Shown here one piece after another: positions 1 to 8,280 of a stretch of 64,000 nt of DNA. Position 1 is the stretch's first letter; every line of letters starts with the position of its first letter. The position numbers and the translations under genes were made by a program. The notes under the pieces were generated by a model. That model was not told the DNA's origin. It saw only the letters and a program-made list of their open reading frames with translations, and made no database searches. Source of the DNA: Planctomycetaceae bacterium (GTDB lineage Bacteria > Planctomycetota > Planctomycetia > Planctomycetales > Planctomycetaceae); the NCBI GenBank assembly GCA_017795105.1, contig CP051247.1, forward strand, positions 5,054,001 through 5,118,000, read 5' to 3'.

Positions 1-1
1 T

Positions 2-415
2 CAGCCGGAAATGAACTGGCGGAACTACGGACACGAGATCGATCTGCGTCGCTGGCATCCGAATTCGATGCTGAATGGACTGGGAGCCGCGGATTTCAAT
101 CAGTTCATCCGCAATGTCATCGCGAAACGGCCCGGCTATGTCACGGAGTTGTACGGCTGGTACACCACGCCTCAGGTCAATTTCATCGGCAAGCAGGAAT
201 CGATTCGGGAAGATCTCCTGGCCGTGCTCAAGCAGATGAACCTGAGCGTCGATGAATCGCTAATCTACGAGTCGGCGAGAGTCGGCGCGAGCAAAACGCC
301 CCGTCAGAACGTGACCTGGGATCCTGCTCTGAATGAGGAAGTGAAGCGGCTCGAGTATGCCGGGCTCGTAAGGTACGGCTACGCGGACACTGCTGCAGAG
401 ACGAGGGCCGCGTGA
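2..415 (+). CDS. Sulfotransferase family protein, C-terminal part
   Basis: The reading frame is open at the left edge, so the gene starts outside the window and only the last 138 codons are present. The segment VNFIGKQESIREDLLAVL resembles the C-terminal block of Golgi-type/Sulfotransfer_2 enzymes, where a phenylalanine-[IV]-G-[RK]-x-E-x-[IL] stretch helps bind PAPS. The catalytic N-terminal half cannot be seen. It would transfer sulfate to a glycan or other hydroxyl acceptor, which fits the glycosyltransferases and methyltransferases that follow. The substrate is unknown and the family call is moderately sure. Confidence 0.6.
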   Translation, partial: QPEMNWRNYGHEIDLRRWHPNSMLNGLGAADFNQFIRNVIAKRPGYVTELYGWYTTPQVNFIGKQESIREDLLAVLKQMNLSVDESLIYESARVGASKTPRQNVTWDPALNEEVKRLEYAGLVRYGYADTAAETRAA

Positions 416-561
416 GGACCGTCATTTTGAAAGAGTCTGGAAACCGGGATTGATCGATATCCGCGATCTTTCGTATAAGCCGCCCGTGTCATGGAATACA
501 ACGTCTTCGGATAATGAATCGCATCGATTAGACGCCATTGCGGCTGAGCAGGAGGAACAAA

Positions 562-1329
562 ATGGAGTCTGTCACTCAGCCGCCTTTCTCCGCCGCGGTC
601 ATCTGTTACAACGAAGAAAAGCATATCGCCAACTGTCTTCGCTCCCTCACCTGGTGCGAGCAGGTCGCGCTGGTCGACTCCGGTTCGGAAGACCGCACGC
701 TGGAGATCGCCGCCGGGTTCCCCAATGTGGAAATTCATACCCGCCCATTCGATACGTTCATCAAACAGAAGAACTACGCGTTGTCGCTCTGCCGCAACGA
801 ATGGATTGTGTCGCTTGATGCCGACGAAGTGCTGACCGAAGAAAACATCGCGGAGATTTCCGAACTGCCGCTCGATGTCTCGGGGTATCGCATCGGACGT
901 CGCTCGTTCATCGGCGACCAGGAAATCCGGCACGGTACCTGGAGCCCGGACTATCAGCTGCGACTCTTCCGCAAGTCCTGCTCGCAGTGGGGCGGCACCA
1001 ATCCTCACGAATCGATTCAGATTCACGGCGACGTCGGACGACTGAAGTCGCGGATGCTGCACTACAGCTACGACAACTTCGATCAGTTCATCGCCCGCAA
1101 CACCAAATATATCCACATGATGGTCGACCATCTCGAACAGTCTGGTCGGACCACGAATGCCGCCGAGCCGTACGTGCATTGTGTCGGCAATTTTCTCAAG
1201 GCCTACATCCTGAGAAAGGGATTCCTCGACGGCGCTGCCGGCCTGTTTCTGGCCCGCCACATTGCCGGGGGATCGTTCCTGAAATACCGACTGCTGGCCG
1301 AACGATCTCGCGAACGGCGAGCCGCCTGA
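562..1329 (+). CDS. Family 2 glycosyltransferase (WaaE/KdtX-like)
   Basis: A short GT-A glycosyltransferase of 255 residues. The N-terminus has the GT2 start (AAVICYNEEKHI), then VDSGSEDRT and the metal/nucleotide-sugar DxD motif at D86-A-D88. The size and the later H-E/WGG region resemble WaaE/KdtX-type lipopolysaccharide core glucosyltransferases. I chose ATG 562 over ATG 538 because a strong AGGAGG at 550-555 lies six bases before it. It sits 29 bp ahead of the next gene in a surface-glycan cluster. Role inferred: cytoplasmic transfer of a sugar to lipid A core or another cell-surface glycan. The exact sugar is unknown. Confidence 0.85.
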   Translation: MESVTQPPFSAAVICYNEEKHIANCLRSLTWCEQVALVDSGSEDRTLEIAAGFPNVEIHTRPFDTFIKQKNYALSLCRNEWIVSLDADEVLTEENIAEISELPLDVSGYRIGRRSFIGDQEIRHGTWSPDYQLRLFRKSCSQWGGTNPHESIQIHGDVGRLKSRMLHYSYDNFDQFIARNTKYIHMMVDHLEQSGRTTNAAEPYVHCVGNFLKAYILRKGFLDGAAGLFLARHIAGGSFLKYRLLAERSRERRAA

Positions 1330-1358
1330 TTCATTGTTAGTTCCAGAGGGAGTGGCGA

Positions 1359-2132
1359 ATGCCGACCATCTTCAAAATCGCAGGAAGCAGTGTGCAGTCT
1401 CTCAAGAAGAAGCTGAAGACTGCCCGCCGGACCGCTCGGCTCCGCAAGGAAATGCGTGATATCGATCCGGCCGACCTGGCGATCATCGAACGGGTTTCGC
1501 CCTTCACGATGCTCAGCCCGGATCGGATCTACGCCTTCATTCAGGCGACCCAGCACATTACCCACGCCGGCATCCCGGGCGCGATTGTCGAATGCGGCGT
1601 CTGGAAGGGCGGGGCGGTGATGTCGTCGCTGCTGGCCATGCGGAACCTCAACCGCAGCGATCGGGACTATTATCTCTATGATACCTTTGAAGGAATGCCG
1701 AAGCCGTCGGAAGCGGACAAGAAGTTCGACGGCGATTCTCTCGACCAGGCCTTCGCGGCCCGTCAGTGTGGAGAAGATGCTTCCGACTGGTGCCGCGGTG
1801 AGTTCGGCGAAGTGCACGAGAACGTGCTCGGCACCGGATACGATCCGAGCCGGATTCAATTTATCAAGGGTAAGGTCGAAGACACCATTCCCGGAACGCT
1901 GCCGGAGCAGATCGCGATCCTGCGTCTCGATACCGACTGGTACGAATCGACGCGACACGAACTGGAACACCTTTACCCGCTTCTCGCACCCGGCGGCGTG
2001 CTGATTATCGACGATTACGGTCACTGGCAGGGGGCACGCCAGGCCGTTGATGAGTACTTCGCCGCTCACTCGATTCCCATGCTGCTGCACCGCACGGACT
2101 ACACCGGACGGATCGGCATTAAGGCGGCATAG
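1359..2132 (+). CDS. TylF/MycF-family O-methyltransferase
   Basis: 257 residues that match the macrocin O-methyltransferase (TylF/MycF) family along the whole length. The SAM-binding stretch AIVECGVWKGG is near residues 75-85, YLYDTFEGMP follows, then LRLDTDWYEST near 187-197 and the IIDDYGHW block near 215, whose acidic residues bind Mg in this family. The family methylates sugar hydroxyls in antibiotics and O-antigens. In this cluster it more likely decorates a lipopolysaccharide-like glycan than an antibiotic. A good ribosome site (AGAGGGAG) precedes ATG 1359. Confidence 0.9.
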   Translation: MPTIFKIAGSSVQSLKKKLKTARRTARLRKEMRDIDPADLAIIERVSPFTMLSPDRIYAFIQATQHITHAGIPGAIVECGVWKGGAVMSSLLAMRNLNRSDRDYYLYDTFEGMPKPSEADKKFDGDSLDQAFAARQCGEDASDWCRGEFGEVHENVLGTGYDPSRIQFIKGKVEDTIPGTLPEQIAILRLDTDWYESTRHELEHLYPLLAPGGVLIIDDYGHWQGARQAVDEYFAAHSIPMLLHRTDYTGRIGIKAA

Positions 2133-2144
2133 GTCACCAGAGCA

Positions 2145-2283
2145 GGGTGCCATGGCCACGCTTGCGTGGCCATGCAAAGAGCGAGGATGGACGAAGCAAG
2201 CTGGAATTCTGTGGGGCTTCCAACCTACTACGAACGGCAGAATCTGTTAGCGGCATGCCCACGCGAGCGTGGGCATGGCACCC
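2145..2283. repeat. Composite palindromic repeat element
   Basis: Two palindromes, 2151-2174 and 2254-2277, each have 11-bp perfect arms (CATGGCCACGC and CATGCCCACGC) around a 2-base centre. With the flanking GGGTGC (2145-2150) and GCACCC (2278-2283) they also pair with each other over 16 of 17 positions, so the whole 139 bp is itself an inverted repeat. It lies between two methyltransferase genes. It looks like a planctomycete REP/MITE-like element; related copies occur at 19738-19763 and 34160-34190. Confidence 0.8.
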
Positions 2284-2383
2284 GACGATTAATGAGCCCA
2301 CGGGGCTAAGAAATAAGAACAAGCACCCGATCGACCATACGACAAAACACAGTTCGACATCGATTTTGAAAGGACTCAGGCCG

Positions 2384-3049
2384 ATGCGACGATGCTCGGA
2401 AACTCTGGAAGCGGAAATGACGCCTGGCGAACAGGAGTTTCTGCAGAACCTCGTTCGGACCGAGAACTTTACCGGCTCTCATCTCGAGATCGGTACGGCG
2501 GCCGGCGGAACGCTCTGCCGGATGATGTCCTGTTTCAGCGATGAAGCTCGCCCTCGATTTGTCGTCGTAGACCGGATGACCTACTTCCCGAATCAGCAGG
2601 GAATCGTCAATGACAACCTGCGGAATCACGGCTTGAACCCTGAGTTGGTCGACTTCCGAACGTCGACAAGTTCGGAGGCGTTTCAGGCTGCCAGTCGGCA
2701 GGAGGATCGATTTGACTTCATGCTCGTCGATGCGTCTCACAAGATTCGAGCCGTCATGTCGGACCTGAAGTGGACCCGTCTGCTCAACGTCGGTGGAGTC
2801 GCCTGTTTCCACGACTACTGCGACAAGTTTCCAGGGGTGAAGCTCTCGATCGATCGTTTTCTCGCTCAGCATCCGAACTACGAGAAGATCGGACTGGTCG
2901 ATTCTCTGCTCGCAATTCGAAAGAAGTCGGCTTCGTCGGCTGCGGAAGTGTCGTTTAACGACAGTGCCTACAGCGTGCTCATGTACGTTCCTCTGGAAGT
3001 CGACCGTAAGATCAAAAAATGGAAAACGCGTCAACGCAAGGCAGCCTGA
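2384..3049 (+). CDS. Class I SAM-dependent methyltransferase (Methyltransf_24 type)
   Basis: About 221 residues. The motif HLEIGTAAGGTLCRM is the SAM-binding loop, RFVVVDRM is strand 2 with its acidic residue, and FDFMLVDASHKIRAVMSDLKWTRLLNVGGVACFHDY is the typical Methyltransf_24 block. Such enzymes often methylate sugars or glycan chains. The open frame extends back to 2147, but that part overlaps a palindromic repeat. ATG 2384 is preceded by GAAAGGA at 2368-2374, so I take it as the start. The 3' end overlaps the next gene's annotated start by 31 bp. Confidence 0.8.
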   Translation: MRRCSETLEAEMTPGEQEFLQNLVRTENFTGSHLEIGTAAGGTLCRMMSCFSDEARPRFVVVDRMTYFPNQQGIVNDNLRNHGLNPELVDFRTSTSSEAFQAASRQEDRFDFMLVDASHKIRAVMSDLKWTRLLNVGGVACFHDYCDKFPGVKLSIDRFLAQHPNYEKIGLVDSLLAIRKKSASSAAEVSFNDSAYSVLMYVPLEVDRKIKKWKTRQRKAA

Positions 3050-4296
3050 ACGTCGGGCCGAACGCGATTCCATCGGTTTCGTCCTCGCCGAACCCCGTCC
3101 GGTCACAGTCTCAGCCTGGCGACTCCGGTCGCTTCCTGCGCCTCGATGCGGCTCGCCGGTCGTCTGCCTCGCGGGCATTGCGCGTCGCTCTCATTCGACA
3201 GCAGTTTCGACTCGATGGCGGCGGGGAACGCATTGTCGCACAGATGGCTCAGGTGTTGCAGAATCACGGCCACGAGGTCACTCTGATCGCCCGCAAGTGG
3301 TCAGGAGCCTCCGGAACCGTGTTGCGGTGTAATCCACCAAAGTGGACTCGCGTGCAACGGGAGAAGCGGTTCGCTGAAGAGGCTATTGAAATCGCTCGCC
3401 GGAAGAAGTTCGACCTCGTGCAGAGCCACGAACGAATTCCGGGCTGCCAGGTTTATCGTGCAGGCGATGGCGTCCACGCCCACTGGCTTCAGCAGCGTTC
3501 GCGAACGCTTTCGAACTGGCGAAGAACACTGCTGATGCGGAACAGTTATCATCGTTACGTGATGGACGCCGAGCGTCGAATGTTCGAGCATCCCGAACTT
3601 CGTGCGGTTATCTGCAACGCACGGATGATTGCTGACGAGATCGCGGAACGCTTCGATATTGCCCCATCGAAGCTGAACGTCATCTACAACGGCGTCGATG
3701 TCGATCGCTTTCATCCGGAACTGAAAAGTCATCGTCAGCAGATTCGCGAACGGTATCAGATCAATCTCGATGCTCCGCTCGCCGTTTTTGTCGGCTCGGG
3801 CTGGGAACGCAAGGGGCTTGGCGTTCTCTTGCGGTCGATGAAGCATGTTCCGGCCATGAATCTTCTGGTGGTTGGCCGAGACAAAGCTCAGCGTCGATTC
3901 GAGAAACAGGCGGGCGAGCTTGGCGTGGCCGAACGTGTCCGCTTCGCCGGGGTGCAGTCCGATGTGGCTCCCTTCTACGGTGCGGCTGATCTATTCGTCT
4001 TGCCGACGCTTTACGATCCTTTTCCGAATGCCGTTCTCGAAGCCATGGCCAGCGGCTTGCCGGTCCTCACGACAAACAGCTGTGGTGGAGCCGAGTTCAT
4101 TCAGGATGACGTTAGCGGATTCGTTCGAGACGCCCTGGATGTCGATGGCTGGATCGATGCATTGCAGACCAGCTACGATCGCGAGCAGAATGAGCAGAGA
4201 GGCCGCGAGGCCCGGCGGATCGTCGAACCCCATACAACGGATGCGATGCAACAGCAGTTGACTTCGCTCTACGAACGACTCTTGCAGGAAGCATAA
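3019..4296 (+). CDS. GT4 glycosyltransferase, WaaG-like (LPS core)
   Basis: 425 residues with a GT-B fold of family GT4. The start of the domain (LRVALIRQQFRLDGGGERI) and the GDGVHAHWLQQR motif closely resemble WaaG, the UDP-glucose:(heptosyl)LPS alpha-1,3-glucosyltransferase. The C-terminal half has NGVDVDRFHP, FVGSGWERKGL and the nucleotide-sugar block DPFPNAVLEAM (D-x7-E rather than E-x7-E). The domain begins only at residue 54, which is a TTG codon at 3178 giving M-R-V-A-L-I, so the first 53 residues may be untranslated. That would also remove the 31-bp overlap with the preceding gene. Confidence 0.85.
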   Translation: MENASTQGSLNVGPNAIPSVSSSPNPVRSQSQPGDSGRFLRLDAARRSSASRALRVALIRQQFRLDGGGERIVAQMAQVLQNHGHEVTLIARKWSGASGTVLRCNPPKWTRVQREKRFAEEAIEIARRKKFDLVQSHERIPGCQVYRAGDGVHAHWLQQRSRTLSNWRRTLLMRNSYHRYVMDAERRMFEHPELRAVICNARMIADEIAERFDIAPSKLNVIYNGVDVDRFHPELKSHRQQIRERYQINLDAPLAVFVGSGWERKGLGVLLRSMKHVPAMNLLVVGRDKAQRRFEKQAGELGVAERVRFAGVQSDVAPFYGAADLFVLPTLYDPFPNAVLEAMASGLPVLTTNSCGGAEFIQDDVSGFVRDALDVDGWIDALQTSYDREQNEQRGREARRIVEPHTTDAMQQQLTSLYERLLQEA

Positions 4297-4298
4297 TC

Positions 4299-5417
4299 AT
4301 GACAGGTCGTCGCCTGAAAATCGTCCATACGGAAAGCTCCTGCGGGTGGGGTGGTCAGGAAGTCCGCATTCTTACCGAATCGCAGGGGATGCTCCGTCGA
4401 GGGCACGATGTGCATCTGGTCTGCTGTCCGGAATCGGTGATTGCGGAGAAAGCCGCGGACTATGGGATTCCGGTTACGACACTTCCAATTCGCAAACGGA
4501 ACTTCCAGGGACTGACGGCGGCCCGGATGTGGCTGATGCGGAACGAAGTCGACGTGATCAATACACACAGTTCTTCAGACAGCTGGCTCTTCACGCTGGC
4601 GAGTCGGTCGTTGCTGCGGCGTCCACGAATCGTTCGCACACGGCACATCGGGGCTCCGGTGAAGGTGAATCCGGGATCGAACTGGATCTACGCCAACGGA
4701 GCCGATCATGTGGTCACCTGTGGCAACAACATGCGTCAGGCCCTGATCGACCGGAATGGCGTTTCGCCGCATCGCTCGACATCCATTCCGACCGGGATCG
4801 ATCTGGAGCGATTCACACCGACAGACAAAGACGCGACGCGCCAGACTCTCGGTTTACCGACCGATCGCAAGCTCGTTGGGATCGTTGCGGCTCTTCGGCG
4901 GGAAAAGGGGCATCAGTATTTATGCGAAGCCACCAGACTGCTCGAACGCAAGGATTTTGATCTGCTGATTGTCGGCGATGGACTTTCCAAAGACCTGCTC
5001 GAAAAGTGGATTAGCGAAAACGGGCTGCAGGAACGGGTGCATCTGGCCGGAAATCAGAAGGATGTTGTTCCTTTTCTTTCAGCAATGGACATTTTTGTAC
5101 TCCCATCATGGGGCATCGAAGGGGTGCCACAGAGTATCATGCAGGCGATGAGTTGCCGCCTTCCGGTCATTTCAACCACCGTGGGCAGCATCGAACAGGC
5201 GGTGCTGGATGGCAAAACTGGTCGACTGGTGCCGCCACGAGACGCCCGGGCACTCGCCGACGCCATGCAGCTCCTGCTCGACGACGAGGAACTCTGTCAA
5301 GGTTATGCCGAAGCAGGGCGACAGCGGGCGCTCGAGGAGTTCAGCATCGACCGGATGCTCGATCGCATGGAAGCCGTGTTTCAAGACGTGATCCCGGTCC
5401 GGCGACAGGCCGCGTAA
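4299..5417 (+). CDS. GT4 family glycosyltransferase
   Basis: 372 residues, GT-B fold. The N-terminal domain begins KIVHTESSCGWGGQEVRI with the glycine-rich acceptor loop. The C-terminal half shows IPTGIDLERFTP, VGIVAALRREKGHQYL and EGVPQSIMQAMSCRLPVIST. The usual second glutamate of the E-x7-E motif is a glutamine here. It begins two bases after the previous stop with an AGGAAG site in that gene's end, so the two are translated together. It probably adds another sugar to the same surface glycan. The donor and acceptor are unknown. Confidence 0.85.
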   Translation: MTGRRLKIVHTESSCGWGGQEVRILTESQGMLRRGHDVHLVCCPESVIAEKAADYGIPVTTLPIRKRNFQGLTAARMWLMRNEVDVINTHSSSDSWLFTLASRSLLRRPRIVRTRHIGAPVKVNPGSNWIYANGADHVVTCGNNMRQALIDRNGVSPHRSTSIPTGIDLERFTPTDKDATRQTLGLPTDRKLVGIVAALRREKGHQYLCEATRLLERKDFDLLIVGDGLSKDLLEKWISENGLQERVHLAGNQKDVVPFLSAMDIFVLPSWGIEGVPQSIMQAMSCRLPVISTTVGSIEQAVLDGKTGRLVPPRDARALADAMQLLLDDEELCQGYAEAGRQRALEEFSIDRMLDRMEAVFQDVIPVRRQAA

Positions 5418-5434
5418 GCTCCGCTCCAGCGGTG

Positions 5435-5460
5435 CCAGACTCGTGTCGATGACACGCTGG
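5435..5460. repeat. Short hairpin after the glycosyltransferase genes
   Basis: CGTGTC and GACACG pair around a GAT loop, extended by outer CCAG/CTGG. It lies 18 bases after the GT4 stop. There is no T-run, so it may be a repeat copy or a weak terminator. Confidence 0.4.
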
Positions 5461-5522
5461 TCCCGATTGTGGCGGGGGGAATCGCTGCGGCGAGCCGGGC
5501 GTAATTCCGGAAAGCAGACCTC

Positions 5523-5999
5523 ATGACCACAGCCTGGAAGCCGGATGGCTATCATTCCGTAACGCCGTATCTGGTAATGAAGGACGCTCCCGCAGCGATC
5601 GAGTTTTACAAGAAAGCCTTCGGAGCGACCGAAGTGCTGAAGCTCGAGTCTGAAGGGAAGATTGCCCACGCGGAAATCCAGATTGGCGACTCTCGCGTGA
5701 TGCTGGCCGATGAACATCCGGAGATGGATGTCGTTGGCCCGAATCCCGAGCACGGCACCTCCTTCTCGCTGATGATTTACGTCCCAAACGTCGACGAAGT
5801 CTACGAATCAGCTGTTGCCGCCGGAGCCGAGGCGACACGCTCCGTCACCGATATGTTCTATGGTGATCGCTCGGGCACACTGACCGATCCGTTCGGCCAC
5901 GTCTGGACCGTCTCCACGCATCAGGAAGATGTCTCGCAGGAAGAAGTCGATCGCCGATTCCTGGCGATGCAAAACGGCATTTCCGGAGAGATTGTCTGA
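5523..5999 (+). CDS. VOC-superfamily (glyoxalase/PhnB-like) protein
   Basis: 158 residues with the paired beta-alpha-beta-beta-beta fold of the vicinal oxygen chelate superfamily. Diagnostic blocks are VTPYLVMKDAPAAIEFYKKAFGA, MLADEHPE, TSFSLMIYVPNVDEVYESAVAAGA and the C-terminal DRSGTLTDPFGHVWTVSTH. This arrangement is that of PhnB/YdcE-like proteins, whose substrates are mostly undefined; it need not be a true glyoxalase. GGAAAG lies 8 bases before the start codon. It sits 105 bp after the glycosyltransferases and may be independent of them. Confidence 0.85.
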   Translation: MTTAWKPDGYHSVTPYLVMKDAPAAIEFYKKAFGATEVLKLESEGKIAHAEIQIGDSRVMLADEHPEMDVVGPNPEHGTSFSLMIYVPNVDEVYESAVAAGAEATRSVTDMFYGDRSGTLTDPFGHVWTVSTHQEDVSQEEVDRRFLAMQNGISGEIV

Positions 6000-6112
6000 C
6001 CGAGAAGGTCTGGACGCGATTCGTGGACCTGGCTTATACTCCGCCGCCTGTCGGACCGGGATGGTCGCGGCACGTCTCATCATGAACAGTCATCGCACGG
6101 AAGCGGGATCTC

Positions 6113-8143
6113 ATGTCGATTATCGAAGGTTTTGTAAAGGTCTGGCCCTATCTCCGCCGCTACCGCGGACAGATCGGCATGTCGATCGTGTTTGCCGTGC
6201 TCGTCGGCGTTCTCTGGGGAGCCAACCTGTCGGTAATCTATCCCGTGACCACGGTCCTCATGGAAGGCAACCTGCAGGACTATGTCGAAGGTCAGCTGAC
6301 CGAGCTGCAGGATCAGACCGACGTCACGGAGCAGCAGATCTCCGCCATCGATGATGAACTGGCGACTGGTTCGTTGTCTGAACTGGAGAAGGTCCGCCGA
6401 CTCGAAACCAGGGCTGAACATCAGGAACGAATAGCGAGAGCAACAAGAAGCATACACTGGTTGAACTGGTCCAAGGCCCACCTTTTACCGTGGGTGCCGA
6501 GAGACCAGTTTAATACGGTGGCCCTTCTGTTTGGACTGCTCGTGCTGGCGACGGCTCTCAAGGGGCTGTGCATCTTCGCCCAGAATATGCTCGTGGGCAG
6601 CGTTGTCGAGAAAACGACGATTGATATGCGGAAAGCCTGTTTCCGCAAATGCCTTTCGCTCGACTATCAGACGCTCTCCCTCGAAGGAACTCCGACTCTG
6701 ATGTCGCGGTTTACCTTCGACATTCAGGAACTTTCTTACGGCCTGTCGCTGGTGGGCGGTCGCATGGCTCGCGAACCGGTAAAGGCCATTGCCTGTATGG
6801 GAGCCGCGTTCTTCGTGAACTGGCGACTGACTCTGCTTTCAATGATCTTTGTGCCACTCGCCGGGTACATGTTTATGCGGTTTGGCAAGATGCTCAAGAA
6901 GGCCAGCCATCGCATGATGGACAGTATGTCGCGCATCTACCAGGTGCTCGAAGAAACGCTGAATTCGATGCGGGTCGTGATTGCCTTCGGAAACGGCCGT
7001 CGCCATCGCCGAAAATTCCATCAGGAGAACCAGGCTTACTACGAGAAGGCGATGCGAATTCGTCTGATCGATTCCTTCACGAATCCGATCGTCGAGCTCC
7101 TCGGCATCGGAGCCATCTTCGTGACCGTTCTTCCCTGCATGTATCTGCTGCTGCGGAAAACCACCACGATCTGGGGTGTTCAATTGGCCGATGAGCCGCC
7201 CGATATTCCAACGCTGATGCTGCTTTACACGTTCCTGGTCGGAACCGTTGACCCGATTCGGAAGCTCTCGACCGTCTATTCGAAGCTCAAGCGTTCGGTG
7301 GTCGCCGCCGATCGCGTGACCGAGTTCCTGGCCAGCGATTCCCGTATTCAGGAGCCGGTTACACCGCGAGTCATGCCACGGCACACAAAAGAGATCGAGT
7401 TCCAGAACATCCGCTTCTCCTACGCCAGCAAGGAAGAATCGAATCGCCCGGATGCTCTCTGCGATGTCTCGCTACAGGTCAACTTCGGAGAAACAATCGT
7501 CGTGGTTGGCAGCAACGGGTCCGGTAAGTCCACTCTGGTGAACCTGCTGCCCCGCTACTACGATCCGAACCGGGGACGCATTCTTGTCGATGGTGTCGAC
7601 ATTCGCGACGTTCCTTCGCGGGCACTGCGCAGCCAGCTCGGCGTCGTGACGCAGGATACGTTCCTGTTCAACGACACGATCTATGAGAACATTCGCTACG
7701 GCAACACCGAGGCGACCCGGCAGGAAGTTGAAGATGCCGCTCGCCAGGCAGGGGTGACGCAGTTCATTGAACAGCTTCCGCTCGGCTTTGAAACGATGAT
7801 CGGCGAAAAGGGAGCGGGACTCTCTGGCGGTCAGCGGCAGCGGATTTCTCTGGCCCGGGCATTGATTCGTAAGCCGTCGATCCTGATCCTCGACGAAGCC
7901 ACCTCGGCAATCGATTCCCAGAGCGAGTTCCACATTCAGCAGGCCTTGAAGAACCTGTCCTTTGAATGCACGACGTTCATCGTCACGCATGCGGTCAACC
8001 GATCGTTGCTCGAGCTGGTCTCTCGCATCGCTGTGATGCACGAGGGCAAACTCGTCGCCTGCGGAGGTCACGAGCATTTGCTTGAGACCTGCCCGATCTA
8101 TCAGGATTTGTTCCACGCACAGGTGCGACAGAAGGCGGCATAA
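6113..8143 (+). CDS. MsbA-type ABC exporter (fused permease and ATPase)
   Basis: 676 residues: six transmembrane helices then an ATPase, the half-transporter architecture of MsbA and other lipid or glycolipid flippases. The ATPase has Walker A GSNGSGKST near residue 466, the signature LSGGQRQRISLARAL near 569, Walker B ILILDEATSAID near 590 and the H-loop FIVTHAV near 625. An acidic, probably coiled segment of about 45 residues is inserted between helices 1 and 2 (residues 60-105), longer than in enterobacterial MsbA. Downstream of surface-glycan glycosyltransferases it probably flips lipid A core or a glycolipid across the inner membrane. Confidence 0.85.
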   Translation: MSIIEGFVKVWPYLRRYRGQIGMSIVFAVLVGVLWGANLSVIYPVTTVLMEGNLQDYVEGQLTELQDQTDVTEQQISAIDDELATGSLSELEKVRRLETRAEHQERIARATRSIHWLNWSKAHLLPWVPRDQFNTVALLFGLLVLATALKGLCIFAQNMLVGSVVEKTTIDMRKACFRKCLSLDYQTLSLEGTPTLMSRFTFDIQELSYGLSLVGGRMAREPVKAIACMGAAFFVNWRLTLLSMIFVPLAGYMFMRFGKMLKKASHRMMDSMSRIYQVLEETLNSMRVVIAFGNGRRHRRKFHQENQAYYEKAMRIRLIDSFTNPIVELLGIGAIFVTVLPCMYLLLRKTTTIWGVQLADEPPDIPTLMLLYTFLVGTVDPIRKLSTVYSKLKRSVVAADRVTEFLASDSRIQEPVTPRVMPRHTKEIEFQNIRFSYASKEESNRPDALCDVSLQVNFGETIVVVGSNGSGKSTLVNLLPRYYDPNRGRILVDGVDIRDVPSRALRSQLGVVTQDTFLFNDTIYENIRYGNTEATRQEVEDAARQAGVTQFIEQLPLGFETMIGEKGAGLSGGQRQRISLARALIRKPSILILDEATSAIDSQSEFHIQQALKNLSFECTTFIVTHAVNRSLLELVSRIAVMHEGKLVACGGHEHLLETCPIYQDLFHAQVRQKAA

Positions 8144-8280
8144 GTTCGGTCTCGTCGGCAAAACCGGGGTACGGCGAGTTTCGAGCGATCGGCTCGCCGA
8201 GACGGTTCGCTTTGTAGTCCTCAACTGCTACATTGGACTGCTTCCGCACGACCGAGTTCCCACCCGCCGAGAATGCCTGA

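Noticed and set aside
8172..8199. CGGCGAG/CTCGCCG hairpin after the MsbA-type gene as a terminator
   Set aside because: Stem of only 7 bp with a 14-base loop and no T-run; it could arise by chance in GC-rich DNA.
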